Shown here: positions 43,310-51,760 of the stretch, piece after piece
Layout of the letters: each line of letters opens with the position of its first letter
Numbering within the stretch: position 1 is the first letter of the stretch
Source of the DNA: Actinomadura rupiterrae
GTDB taxonomy: Bacteria > Actinomycetota > Actinomycetes > Streptosporangiales > Streptosporangiaceae
Direction: 5' to 3'
Length of the DNA stretch: 64,000 bases
Assembly (NCBI RefSeq): GCF_024172125.1
Contig: NZ_JAMZEA010000008.1
Span: 124,001 to 188,000 of the forward strand
Notes under the pieces: model-generated
What the model saw: the letters and a program-made list of their open reading frames with translations, nothing else
Told to the model about the DNA's origin: nothing
The model's database searches: none
Program-made: the position numbers and the translations under genes

Positions 43310-43756
43310 TCAGTTCGCGGGAGCCGCTGGGTGCTCGGCCGGCCAGCTCATCCGGATCTGGACGCCCTTGGGGGAGTTCGAGAACTCGACGTCATCGGCC
43401 AGTCCGGCGATGACGGCGAGACCGAGGTCGGCGTCCCCGGCCAGAGCGAGCTCCAGGCCGTCGTCCGGGCCCGGCGCCGAGGGCGGCTCGCCCGCCGCGT
43501 CGTCGGCCGGGACCGAGTCGCTGACGATCACCTGGAAGCGGTTGGCCGCTTCGGTCAGCTCCAGCTGGACCGGTTCATCGGGACAGTGCAGGCGGTGGGC
43601 CTCCACCGCCCGCGAGCACGCCTCCCCGACCGCCAGCCGGACCTCGTCCATGATCGCTTCGTCGACCCCGCTGCGGCGGGCGACGGCGGTGACGATCAGG
43701 CGGGCCGTCCGGACGTGGACGGGCAGGGCGCTGAAAGAGAGTTCGACGGTCGCCAT
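43310..43756 (-). CDS. Anti-sigma factor, RsbW/SpoIIAB-type ATPase
   Basis: 148 residues with the GHKL-type anti-sigma fold: DEVRLAVGEACSRAVEAH (N box, with Ser in place of the usual Asn), FQVIVSDSV, and a G-box region reduced to DADLGLAVIAGLADDVEF. A Gly/Pro/Ala-rich insert separates the two boxes. It lies 17 bp downstream of bldG and is the counterpart of the anti-sigma gene following bldG in Streptomyces. BldG would sequester it when unphosphorylated. Confidence 0.9.
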   Translation of the reverse strand: MATVELSFSALPVHVRTARLIVTAVARRSGVDEAIMDEVRLAVGEACSRAVEAHRLHCPDEPVQLELTEAANRFQVIVSDSVPADDAAGEPPSAPGPDDGLELALAGDADLGLAVIAGLADDVEFSNSPKGVQIRMSWPAEHPAAPAN

Positions 43757-43772
43757 CGGGTTGACAGGCCGC

Positions 43773-44126
43773 CTACTTCGCGCCCTTGCGCTTCTCCTCG
43801 GCCTCGGCGATCGTCTTGTGGATGCCGAAGACCTTGGTCAGCCCGGTGATGCGGAAGATCTTGAGGATCCGCTCCTGGGTGCAGACCAGCTCCAGCGAGC
43901 CGTCGTGCGCGCGCACCCGCTTCAGACCGCCGACCAGGACGCCGAGACCGGTCGAGTCGAGGAACTCCACCTTCTCCATGTCCACCAGCAGGTGGAACTT
44001 GCCCTTGTTCACCAGGTCGATCAGCTTCTCGCGAAGCTTGGGGGCCGTGTAGACGTCGATCTCGCCTTCCACGGTGATGACGGTCAGGCCGTCATCGGTG
44101 GTGTAGTCGTTCACCTTCAGGTCCAC
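43773..44126 (-). CDS. bldG: BldG-type anti-anti-sigma factor (STAS domain)
   Basis: 117 residues from the GTG at 44126, with GGAGGACCT directly upstream. The STAS domain is close to Streptomyces BldG: EGEIDVYTAPKLREKLIDLV, VDMEKVEFLDSTGLGVLVGG (the Ser of DSTGLG is the phosphorylation site), KRVRAHDGSLELVC, ERILKIFRITGLTKVF. In Streptomyces it is needed for aerial growth and antibiotic production. First gene of a two-gene operon with its anti-sigma partner; divergent from the helicase. Confidence 0.95.
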   Translation of the reverse strand: MDLKVNDYTTDDGLTVITVEGEIDVYTAPKLREKLIDLVNKGKFHLLVDMEKVEFLDSTGLGVLVGGLKRVRAHDGSLELVCTQERILKIFRITGLTKVFGIHKTIAEAEEKRKGAK

Positions 44127-44381
44127 AGGTCCTCCAGCGCCGTGCAGCGAACTAGCACTCCGCACGCCCCGATCCCCCGGTGACGGCCGGTTTCGGAACG
44201 GCGGAACTCCGTCGAGATTCAACCACGCTCCGCCGCCCTACAGGCAGGTTATCGCCTACTGGGACGAAAGTTCGCGCCATCGGGTCTGACCTGGTGATCT
44301 GCCGGTCATGGCACGGCGGAGCCGGCCCCCGGCGGCGGGGCGTTCCAATGGTTGTCCCCCGGCTGGCACACTGAAAACCTC
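44127..44381. promoter_or_regulatory. Divergent promoter region between bldG and the helicase
   Basis: 255 bp containing both promoters. No operator is obvious. On the plus strand TTGTCC (44352-44357) lies about 25 bp before the helicase ATG, so the helicase may have a very short leader. The stretch 44215-44290 is relatively A/T-rich and probably holds the bldG promoter. Confidence 0.45.
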
Positions 44382-47300
44382 ATGTCCGGCCAAAGATCTT
44401 CATCACCCCTGGACCGCCTCCTGGCCGACCCCACCCGGCGTGGGCGGATCACCCATGTCCAGCGCGTCCCCGCACGTCAGGGCCGTCGCGCGCCCTGGCC
44501 CGCCTGGGCCCCGCAGGTCCTGCTCGACCGCCTCGCCGCCGCCGGCATCGAGGCCCCCTGGCACCACCAGGCCCGCGCCGCCGACCTCGCCCACTCCGGC
44601 CACTCTGTGATCATCGCCACCGGCACCGCCTCCGGCAAATCCCTCGCCTACCTCCTCCCCGCCCTAACCGCCCTCCACCCCACCACCCCCATCCCCTCCC
44701 CCCGCACCCCCACCGCAACCACCACCCCGCCCGCACTCCCCCCCGCCGCCCGCAAGGACACCGCAACCGGACGCGAGCGCACCCCCGCCGGCCACGAGGA
44801 CGCCACCAGCACCCGCAAGACCGCCCCCGCCGAACACGAGCAGACCGCTGCCGAACGCGAGGCCGCCACCGGACGCGAGGATGCCACCGCCGCACACAAG
44901 CGCACCGCTTCCGGACACGAGGACGCCACTGGCAAGCGCAAGCCCGCCACCGGAAATGTGCCCGCCGCCGACAGGCGCGAGGACACCGCCACCGAACGCC
45001 AGAGCGCCACCGGCTCACGCGAGGACGCCCCCGAACGCGAGGACGCTGCCACCGAACGCGAGGACGCCACTGGCCCGCACGAGGACGCTGCTGGACGCAA
45101 GGACGCTGCTACCGGACGCGAGCGCGCCACCGCCGGACGCGAAGACATCGTTGCCGGAGACGAGGTCGCCGCTGGCAGGCGCGAGGCCGCCACCGGAAAT
45201 ATGGGCGCCGCCGACAGGCGCGGAGACGCCGCCACCGGACGCGAGCGCGCCACTGGCCCGCGTGAGGACGCCGCCACCGGACGCGGGGGCGCCGCCACCG
45301 GACGCGGGGGCGCCGCCACCGGGCGCGGGGGCGCCGCCACCGGGCGCGGGGGCGCCGCCACCGGGCGCGGGGGCGCCGCCGCCGGACGCGGGGACGCCGC
45401 CACCGGGCGCGATGACCTCGCCGCCGGAGACGAGGACGCCACTGGCAGGCGCGAAGGTGCCGCCGCCGGACGCGAGGCCGTCGCCGACAGACGCGATGGC
45501 ATCGCTGCCGGACGCGAGGTCGCCGCCGCCGGGCGTGGGGACGCAACTGCCGGGCGCGAGGGCGTCGCTGCCGGAGACAAGGACGCCGCCGCCGGATACG
45601 AGGTCGCCACTTCCGGACTTGGGAACGCCGCTGCCGGGCGTGAGGGCGCTACGGCCGGGCGTGAGGGCGCTGTCGCTGCGCGTGCGGGTGTTGTCGGCGG
45701 GCGCGAGGGGGAGCGTGCGGGGCGGGGGCGGGTCGGCCGGGCTGGACGGGCTGGAGGGGTTGGCGGCGAAGGGACGGTTCTCTACCTGGCGCCGACGAAG
45801 GCGCTCGCGGCGGACCAGTTGCGGGCCGTCCGGGGGCTGCATCTGCCTCGGGTTCGCGCGGCCACCTACGACGGGGACACGCCCCGGGACGAGCGGGGCT
45901 GGGTGCGGCAGCACGCCAACTACGTCCTCACCAATCCGGACATGCTGCACCGCTCGATCCTGCCGTCCCATTCACGCTGGTCCGGGTTCCTGCGGCGCTT
46001 GAGTTACGTGATTGTGGACGAGGCGCACGGCTACCGAGGCGTGTTCGGCTCGCACGTGGCGCAGATCATCCGCCGCCTCCGCCGGGTCTGCGCCCGCTAT
46101 GGCGCGTATCCGACGTTCATCCTGGCGTCCGCGACGACGTCCGAGCCCGCTACCGCGGCGTCCCGCCTCACCGGGCTGGACGTGATCGCCGTGGACGACG
46201 ACACGTCCCCGCGCGGTCCGGCGACCTTCGCGCTGTGGGAGCCGCCGCTGACCGACCTGCGCGGCGAGCACGGCGCTCCCGTCCGGCGCACCGCGACCGC
46301 CGAGGCCGGCGACCTGCTCGCCGACCTCGTCGTCGAGAACGTCCAGACGCTGGCGTTCGTCCGATCACGCAGGGGCGCGGAGTCGGTCGCGCTCGGCGCG
46401 AAGCGCGCGCTCGACGAGGCGGCCCCCGAGCTGACCGGCCAGGTCGCCGCCTACCGCGCGGGCTACCTCCCCGAGGAGCGCCGCGCCCTGGAGGCGTCCC
46501 TGCGCTCCCGCGAGCTGGTCGGCCTGGCCAGCACGAACGCCCTCGAACTCGGCGTGGACGTGTCGGGCCTGGACGCCGTCCTGATCTGCGGCTGGCCCGG
46601 CACCCGCGCCTCGCTCTGGCAGCAGGCCGGCCGCGCCGGACGATCCGGACAGTCCGCGCTGGCCGTTCTGGTCGCCCGGGACGACCCGCTGGACACCTAC
46701 CTCGTCCACCATCCCGAGGCGATCTTCGGCACGCCGGTCGAGGCCACCGTCCTGGACCCGGACAATCCGTACGTCCTCGAACCGCACCTCTGCGCGGCCG
46801 CCGCCGAACTCCCGCTGACCGACGCCGATCGCGAACTTTTCGGTCCGACCGCGGACGACCTGCTGCCCGACCTCGTCCGCCGCGGGATGCTGCGCCGCCG
46901 CCCCACCGGCTGGTTCTGGACGCGTCGCGACAACCCCACCGACCTCGCCGATATCCGCGGCGCCGGCGGGACGCCCGTCCAGGTCGTCGAGCTCGCCACC
47001 GGACGCCTCCTCGGCACCGTGGACGAGTCGTCCGCCCACACCACCGTCCACGACGGCGCCGTCTACATCCACCAGGGCGAATCGTTCGTCGTCCAGACCC
47101 TCGACCTGGACGACTCGGTCGCGCTGGTCGAGGCCGCCGACCCCGACTACACGACCACCGCGCGCGACGTCACCGACATCCGCATCGTCGAGGAGCTGCG
47201 CTCCACGCCCTGGGGCGAGGCCCGCCTGCACTACGGCACCGTCGAGGTCACGCACCAGGTCGTCGCCTACCAGATGCGCCGCCTCCAGACCGGCGAAATG

Positions 47301-47768
47301 CTCGGCGAGAAGCCCCTGGACCTCCCCCCGCGCACCCTCCGCACCCGCGCCGTCTGGTGGACCCTCTCCCCCGACCAGGTGGACCGCCTCGGCGACCTCG
47401 ACCTCGCCGGCGCCGCCCACGCCGCCGAGCACGCCTCCATCGGCCTGCTCCCCCTCTTCGCCACCTGCGACCGCTGGGACATCGGCGGCGTCTCCACCGC
47501 CGTCCACCCCGACACCGGCCTCCTCACCGTCTTCGTCTACGACGGCCACGAAGGCGGCGCCGGCTTCGCCGAACGCGGCTACCGCGACGCCCAGGCCTGG
47601 CTCACCGCCACCAGGGACGCCATCGCCTCCTGCGACTGCGACTCCGGCTGCCCCTCCTGCATCCAGTCCCCCAAGTGCGGCAACGGCAACGACCCCTTGG
47701 ACAAACAAGGCGCCCTAACCCTCCTAGCCGCCCTCCTCCCCACCCCCACCCCCCAACTCCCCACCTAA
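44382..47768 (+). CDS. MrfA/YprA-type DEAH helicase carrying a ~360-residue repeat insertion
   Basis: 1128 residues from the ATG at 44382. Motif I is ATGTASGKS (about 79-87). Motif Ia, LAPTKALAADQ, appears only at about residue 467: a ~360-residue low-complexity insertion separates them. The order then is normal: VDEAHGY (about 545), SATT, the RecA2 domain with FVRSRRGAE, GLASTNALELGVDVSGLD and QQAGRAGRSGQ, and a DUF1998-type C-terminus with the four-Cys cluster CDCDSGCPSCIQSPKCGNGN. MrfA-family helicases act in DNA repair. Relatives are about 750-800 residues. The bldG and Tad neighbours match other actinomycetes. Confidence 0.93.
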   Translation: MSGQRSSSPLDRLLADPTRRGRITHVQRVPARQGRRAPWPAWAPQVLLDRLAAAGIEAPWHHQARAADLAHSGHSVIIATGTASGKSLAYLLPALTALHPTTPIPSPRTPTATTTPPALPPAARKDTATGRERTPAGHEDATSTRKTAPAEHEQTAAEREAATGREDATAAHKRTASGHEDATGKRKPATGNVPAADRREDTATERQSATGSREDAPEREDAATEREDATGPHEDAAGRKDAATGRERATAGREDIVAGDEVAAGRREAATGNMGAADRRGDAATGRERATGPREDAATGRGGAATGRGGAATGRGGAATGRGGAATGRGGAAAGRGDAATGRDDLAAGDEDATGRREGAAAGREAVADRRDGIAAGREVAAAGRGDATAGREGVAAGDKDAAAGYEVATSGLGNAAAGREGATAGREGAVAARAGVVGGREGERAGRGRVGRAGRAGGVGGEGTVLYLAPTKALAADQLRAVRGLHLPRVRAATYDGDTPRDERGWVRQHANYVLTNPDMLHRSILPSHSRWSGFLRRLSYVIVDEAHGYRGVFGSHVAQIIRRLRRVCARYGAYPTFILASATTSEPATAASRLTGLDVIAVDDDTSPRGPATFALWEPPLTDLRGEHGAPVRRTATAEAGDLLADLVVENVQTLAFVRSRRGAESVALGAKRALDEAAPELTGQVAAYRAGYLPEERRALEASLRSRELVGLASTNALELGVDVSGLDAVLICGWPGTRASLWQQAGRAGRSGQSALAVLVARDDPLDTYLVHHPEAIFGTPVEATVLDPDNPYVLEPHLCAAAAELPLTDADRELFGPTADDLLPDLVRRGMLRRRPTGWFWTRRDNPTDLADIRGAGGTPVQVVELATGRLLGTVDESSAHTTVHDGAVYIHQGESFVVQTLDLDDSVALVEAADPDYTTTARDVTDIRIVEELRSTPWGEARLHYGTVEVTHQVVAYQMRRLQTGEMLGEKPLDLPPRTLRTRAVWWTLSPDQVDRLGDLDLAGAAHAAEHASIGLLPLFATCDRWDIGGVSTAVHPDTGLLTVFVYDGHEGGAGFAERGYRDAQAWLTATRDAIASCDCDSGCPSCIQSPKCGNGNDPLDKQGALTLLAALLPTPTPQLPT
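44680..45775 (+). repeat. Degenerate repeat insertion in the helicase
   Basis: The insertion encodes variations of a 6-7 residue unit (ATGREDA, AAGREGA, ATGRGGA). At about 45270-45400 it is nearly pure: GCCGCCACCGGRCGCGGGGGC, 21 bp, repeated six times. Elsewhere it is diverged and alternates in acidic and basic residues (EDAATERED, RREAATGN). The reading frame is preserved throughout, although repeats on the opposite strand are also stop-free. Confidence 0.9.
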
Positions 47769-48056
47769 CCCCCAACCACCCCCACGATCCCCCTCGCGAA
47801 GGCCGCCCCCTGGCCGGGACGCCGGCCTCACGAAAATCAAGCCCTACCACGGAGAAGCACCTAGATAGCCGGACCCACGCGCCTAGCCTCGACGGCCAGG
47901 CCCGGCGGTGGCCAAGCCTGATGCCTGGCGATCGCAACGGGCCTACGAGGGTTGCGCGCCCGGGTGGACGAGCCCAGTCCCGGAAGGACGTTGCGTGGCA
48001 GACCGCGCATGGCAGACCGCGCATGGCAGACCGCGCGTGACGGACCGCGGAGGAGC
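47769..48056. other. Gap with three 14-bp repeats
   Basis: 288 bp between convergent genes. After a C-rich stretch at 47766-47800, no gene is seen. At 47995-48040 CATGGCAGACCGCG is repeated three times head to tail. No clear terminator hairpin. Confidence 0.55.
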
Positions 48057-49871
48057 CTAGTTCTTGCGACGGCGGCGGCCGCGGCCGGAGCGGCGGCTCT
48101 TGGACGGGGTTTCCGTGTCCGTTGCGTCCTGGGGCGAGGCGTCGGGAGTCTCAGGGAGGTCCGCGACGGCCGACTCGACGCTGAAGATGTCGCGCTGCGC
48201 CAGCGGACGCGTCCCAGCGCCAGGAGCGCTCGGCCCCTGGCCCGCAGAGTCAGGTCCGGCCGCGTCCGCCGTCAGGTCAGCGGGACGATCGGTACCCCGG
48301 CCACCGGGGGCGTTGGCCTCCGGGGCGCCGGACGCCTCGGGCGTCGAGCCGCCGAAGGGCCGACCCGAAGGACTGCCGAGCAGCGCAGCGTCCGAAAGAC
48401 CGCTGTTCGCCCCGCCAGCAGCGGTCGGCGCGGAGCCGCCGGTGACCGGAGTATTCGGCCCACCTGGAATTTCGGGCACCAAGCCGCCAGGCAGCGAAGC
48501 AGCCGCATCGTTCACCTGCGCGGTGCCCGGTCGGCCTTGCTCGCCGGCGATGCGAACTTCAACTCCGCCGGGACGCTTGCCCAGCCGCGCCGGACGCCGC
48601 GGCGAGCGACGCGGGCCAGGATTGGCGGCCGCGCCCTGGACGACGCTCTGGTTCACCGGCTTCGAGGCGTCGGCGTCCGCGCCGGGCATCGCGTTGAACG
48701 CCGTGGCGTCGGCCTGCGCGTCTCCACCGGACGGCCCGGCGGTTCCCTGCCCCATCGGGGACATTCCGTCAGAGGCAGCGGGAAGCACGGCGGTCTTCGC
48801 CATCGCCTCGGCCTGGGCGATGTGCTGCTGCGCCTTGCGGACGCGGCTGCGACCGGAGCCGCCGCGGGCGAGCCGGGCGGCCATGCCCCGCTCGCTCACT
48901 CCGGCCTGCACGGTGCGCAGTCGGCGCGTCCAGGTGCCGAGGTGGGCGGCGACGACGAGCAGGATGAGCGCGATGCCGATGCTGCGCCCCCACTGGAGCT
49001 GCGTGGACGCGGCTGCGTTCTCCGCCTTCGGCGCCTGGTTGGACGCGACCTGCGGCGTCGGGTAGGTGAACCCCGGGGTCGCGTCCGTCGGCTGGACGGA
49101 CGGCAGCGTGACCGGCGACTGGTTGTTGAACGGCGTGAGCGGGCCGTTCCCCTTGGGTCCGCCTCCGCCCGGAGGCGGCGTCGTGCCGGGCGGAACGCTC
49201 GTCCCGGGACCGTTGCCGTTCCCGCCACCGCCGACCGCCACGCTCGTCGAAGCGGGCGAGGACGACACCGAACCGCCAAGCCCGTTGGACCGGAGCGCCT
49301 GGACCTGGACGGTCACGTCACCGCTCGCCGATCCCACGGGAACCGAGGCCGAGCAGCTGGAGCCCGAGCACAGGCTGCCGACGCTGCCGCTCTTCGAGCC
49401 GCTGCCCGCCCGGACGGAGTACCCCGTCAGGTCGTCCTCGTATCCGAGGTTCCAGTTGACCCGGACGGTCCCGCCGGATGCGGACGCGGAGACGCCGCTC
49501 GGCGAGGCCGGCGCGATCCTGACCGTGAAGGTGCTGGACGCGTAGACGTGGCCGGTCTGGGAACCCTTGATGTAGACGGTGTAGCGGCCGTTCCGGTTGA
49601 TCGAGAGCGGCGCCGACAGCGAGTGGTCGAAGACGCCGCCGGACGTGAGGAAGCTGTCGCCCGAGCCGGGGACCTTGGCCCGCAGCTGCATCTGGAACGC
49701 GAAGTCGTACGTCGCGCGGACGGACACCTCGGAACCGCTCGTGATCACACTGCCGTCTCGCGGCGCCTGGATGCCGTTGGACGCCCCGGCCGGCGCGAGG
49801 CCGAACACAGGGAAGGCCATCGCAAGGGGCGTCGCGAGAGCGATCACGCCGATCCTGCGAATCCTCGTCAC
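48057..49871 (-). CDS. Secreted, membrane-anchored Fn3-domain surface protein
   Basis: 604 residues from the GTG at 49871, preceded by GGAGG nine bases upstream. A signal peptide (VIALATPLAMAFPVFGLAPAGAS) is followed by two Ig/Fn3-like beta domains (about 30-125 and 128-225, the second with SPSGVSASASGGTVRVNWNLGYEDDLTGYSVRAGSG and a CSGSSC pair). A Pro/Gly/Asn-rich stalk (225-310) leads to one transmembrane helix (about 320-340). A long cytoplasmic Ala/Pro/Gly-rich tail (~260 residues) ends in a very basic KSRRSGRGRRRRKN. Probably a cell-surface protein beside the Tad locus; function unknown. Confidence 0.85.
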   Translation of the reverse strand: MTRIRRIGVIALATPLAMAFPVFGLAPAGASNGIQAPRDGSVITSGSEVSVRATYDFAFQMQLRAKVPGSGDSFLTSGGVFDHSLSAPLSINRNGRYTVYIKGSQTGHVYASSTFTVRIAPASPSGVSASASGGTVRVNWNLGYEDDLTGYSVRAGSGSKSGSVGSLCSGSSCSASVPVGSASGDVTVQVQALRSNGLGGSVSSSPASTSVAVGGGGNGNGPGTSVPPGTTPPPGGGGPKGNGPLTPFNNQSPVTLPSVQPTDATPGFTYPTPQVASNQAPKAENAAASTQLQWGRSIGIALILLVVAAHLGTWTRRLRTVQAGVSERGMAARLARGGSGRSRVRKAQQHIAQAEAMAKTAVLPAASDGMSPMGQGTAGPSGGDAQADATAFNAMPGADADASKPVNQSVVQGAAANPGPRRSPRRPARLGKRPGGVEVRIAGEQGRPGTAQVNDAAASLPGGLVPEIPGGPNTPVTGGSAPTAAGGANSGLSDAALLGSPSGRPFGGSTPEASGAPEANAPGGRGTDRPADLTADAAGPDSAGQGPSAPGAGTRPLAQRDIFSVESAVADLPETPDASPQDATDTETPSKSRRSGRGRRRRKN

Positions 49872-50131
49872 AGCCTCATACCTCCAACAGCACCCGACCG
49901 GACCCGCACCGTCCGCGCAGCCGAGCCCGTCTGGGGGTGTCCGGCCTCGGGAGGGGCGAGGGGCCGTAGCAGCCACCGTGTCACGCGATAACTCTGGGCT
50001 TACGGCAGCGTAACGTACCACTTGGTAGCGAAAGTCACGGAACGGTGACAAAGCAACACGGCTTTGGCCGCCACCGGCTCGCGGCACCCTTCCGGCCCTC
50101 TATTGACATCTGGTTCAAGAGTCGAATCACG
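49872..50131. other. Promoter region of the Fn3 gene
   Basis: 260 bp. TACCACTTGGTA, a small palindrome at 50016-50027, lies about 145 bp upstream of the Fn3 start. A consensus-like TTGACA occurs on the plus strand at 50103 without a gene downstream. No coding sequence seen. Confidence 0.4.
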
Positions 50132-50491
50132 TCAGGGTACGCCGTCTCGTCCCGCAGGACCAGCCCTGGCCCGGGCCGCGACCCGAACCCCATGGATCCC
50201 GAACGGCAGCCGCACCACGACGTCCGCCGAGACCTCGACGATCCTCCCACGCACCGCGCACGAAGCCACCCGGCCTCCGGAATCCGCCGCCACCTCCCGC
50301 GCCGCCCGGCACGCCACCACCTCCCCTTCACTCGCCCTCTGCGCCCCCGCCAGCGCCCCCAGATCCGCCGCCGCCTCCACCCGATGCCGCGCGACCCGCA
50401 CCCCTCCCACCACCATCGCCGCAACCCCCACGACCCAGATCACCCCCATGAACGCCAGGACCCAAACCGTCCCCGCCCCACGATCCGCCAC
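50132..50491 (-). CDS. TadE-like pilus-locus protein, last gene of the Tad cluster
   Basis: 119 residues from the GTG at 50491. It matches the small TadE-like protein next to the helicase in many actinomycetes: DRGAGTVWVLAFMGVIWVVGVAAMVVGGVRVARHRVEAAADLGALAGA, a single helix with the TadE-type acidic residue before it, then a short extracellular part with two Cys (VVACRAAR, VASCAVRG). The frame stays open upstream but only through repeats. No strong ribosome-binding site is visible, and the gene is separated from its upstream partner by 364 bp of repeats. Confidence 0.82.
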   Translation of the reverse strand: MADRGAGTVWVLAFMGVIWVVGVAAMVVGGVRVARHRVEAAADLGALAGAQRASEGEVVACRAAREVAADSGGRVASCAVRGRIVEVSADVVVRLPFGIHGVRVAARARAGPAGRDGVP

Positions 50492-50855
50492 CCCACACCC
50501 CAACCCCCACCGCCGAACCCTCACAACTTCCCCCTCCACGCCTCTGGCTCCCCTTCCCCCACGCCTCTGCCTCCTCCTCCCTTCACACCCCTGGTCTCTC
50601 CTCCCTCCACGTCCCTGCTCCCTCCACGCCCCTGGCTCCTCCTGCCTCTGCACCTCACGCTCCCGCCCACAACCCCAGCCCCACCGCGAAGCCTCCTCAG
50701 CCTCGCCTGCCCCCTCCCGCAGCCCCGCGCACCAGCCACTTTTGTCCACTCAAGCCGCCTGACCACTTGGGCCACCTGCTGACCACTTGGGCCACCTGGC
50801 CGCCCAGGGCGACCTGGCGGCTCAGGCGACCTGGCCGCTTGGGCCACCTGGCCGC
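50492..50855. repeat. Two repeat arrays separating the TadE-like genes
   Basis: From 50525 to 50645 a pyrimidine-rich unit near CCCTCCACGCCCCTGGCTCCT is repeated about five times. From 50753 to 50870 a 17-20 bp unit near CTTGGGCCACCTGGCCG is repeated six times and runs across the stop codon of the upstream TadE-like gene. In relatives these two genes are adjacent. Confidence 0.8.
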
Positions 50856-51269
50856 TCAGGGCGGTGAGGGCTGCTGGGAGCTTGACCCAGCACCGGACTC
50901 CGGAGCGTCCTGCACGCCTGGCTCGGTCTCGGCCTCCGCGCGTGCCTGGACGTCGAGAGCCGGCAGACCCGTGAGCGCCGGAGGACGCACAGCCGTCGAG
51001 ACCGCCACCTGGACGGAGTCGGCGTCGCGCCGCACGGTGACCATCGCCCCTCGGGGCGCCGATCTCGCCACCAGCGCTCGGACGGCGTCCAGGGACTCGC
51101 CGCGCGCTGCGGCACGGGCTCCGGCGCGCGCCGCGTCCACGCAGGACATGTGCGTGGACGCGACCGCCACCGCCCACAGCGCGAGCACCGTGACCAGGAC
51201 CAGGGCGGGCAGCGCGACCGCGATCTCCGCCGTGGCCATGCCACGGTCGCGCTGCCGCCGCATGGTCAC
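50856..51269 (-). CDS. TadE-family pseudopilin-like protein
   Basis: 137 residues from the GTG at 51269, overlapping the DUF4244 stop (GTGA). It has the TadE pattern RQRDRGMATAEIAVALPALVLVTVLALWAVAVA, with Glu five residues into the helix, then a soluble domain AARAGARAAARGESLDAVRALVARSAPRGAMVTVRRDADSVQVAVST and a disordered tail. The last codons lie inside a 17-20 bp tandem repeat, so the tail may be repeat-derived. Confidence 0.88.
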   Translation of the reverse strand: MTMRRQRDRGMATAEIAVALPALVLVTVLALWAVAVASTHMSCVDAARAGARAAARGESLDAVRALVARSAPRGAMVTVRRDADSVQVAVSTAVRPPALTGLPALDVQARAEAETEPGVQDAPESGAGSSSQQPSPP

Positions 51270-51463
51270 TGCGCCAGCTGAAGCGCCTTGTTGATGATCC
51301 CTAAGAGCGCTTTCTGCACCTCCGCACTGGTAACGATCTTGTAGAGCAGGCCGGCGAACGCGGTGGCCGCGATCGTGCCCACGGCGTACTCGGCGGTGGA
51401 CATGCCCGCATCGCGAGCGACATCGAGCCGGCGCCGGAATGCCCGTGCGATCTTTCCCATCAT
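51266..51463 (-). CDS. DUF4244 protein, Flp-pilin-like
   Basis: 65 residues from the ATG at 51463 (the adjacent ATG at 51460 is equally possible), with AAAGGA upstream. A basic leader (KIARAFRRRLDVARDAG) is followed by MSTAEYAVGTIAATAFAGLLYKIV: the Glu-Tyr pair at the start of the hydrophobic helix matches Flp/Tad pilins processed by a TadV-like peptidase. It is probably the structural pilin of the cluster. A 297-bp gap upstream, with a motif also found before ssd, suggests its own promoter. Confidence 0.88.
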   Translation of the reverse strand: MMGKIARAFRRRLDVARDAGMSTAEYAVGTIAATAFAGLLYKIVTSAEVQKALLGIINKALQLAQ

Positions 51464-51760
51464 GATCCTTTCGTCTGGCGCGCTTTTCACGCTCTGCAAC
51501 CAGATTGCTACGCATGCACTCGCCTCACCAAGCCCGGCGCCGATCTGTGGATAACTTCAACCGAGCCATGGGCGCGAACCACAAAACCGCTGCTCAGAGC
51601 CCCTTCCATCACGCGGAACCAGCGCCGTGGCCGCCGCCGAAGACCCAGCAGCCAGCTCCAGTTCCTCGCGGATCGGCTCAGCGGGAATCCTCAGAGGCCG
51701 CGAAACGGAATCTCCGGAGCAGCAGACGCCCTCATGCGCGGGCGTGAGAATTGCACGAAA
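51464..51760. other. Gap between tadC and the pilin gene
   Basis: 297 bp. It contains the TTATCCACA motif at 51546-51554, about 83 bp upstream of the pilin start, and a lower-GC segment at 51465-51530 suited for a promoter. No gene or clear hairpin seen. Confidence 0.5.
51546..51554 (-). promoter_or_regulatory. TTATCCACA box upstream of the pilin gene
   Basis: On the minus strand GAAGTTATCCACAGATCGG lies 83 bp before the DUF4244 start. The 9-bp core equals the classical DnaA box. The same extended sequence precedes ssd at similar distance (57787-57795). Confidence 0.5.

Noticed and set aside
45000..45971. Long antisense frames across the helicase insertion
   Set aside because: Repeats free of A/T-rich codons are open in several frames. 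Only the plus frame joins two halves of one helicase.
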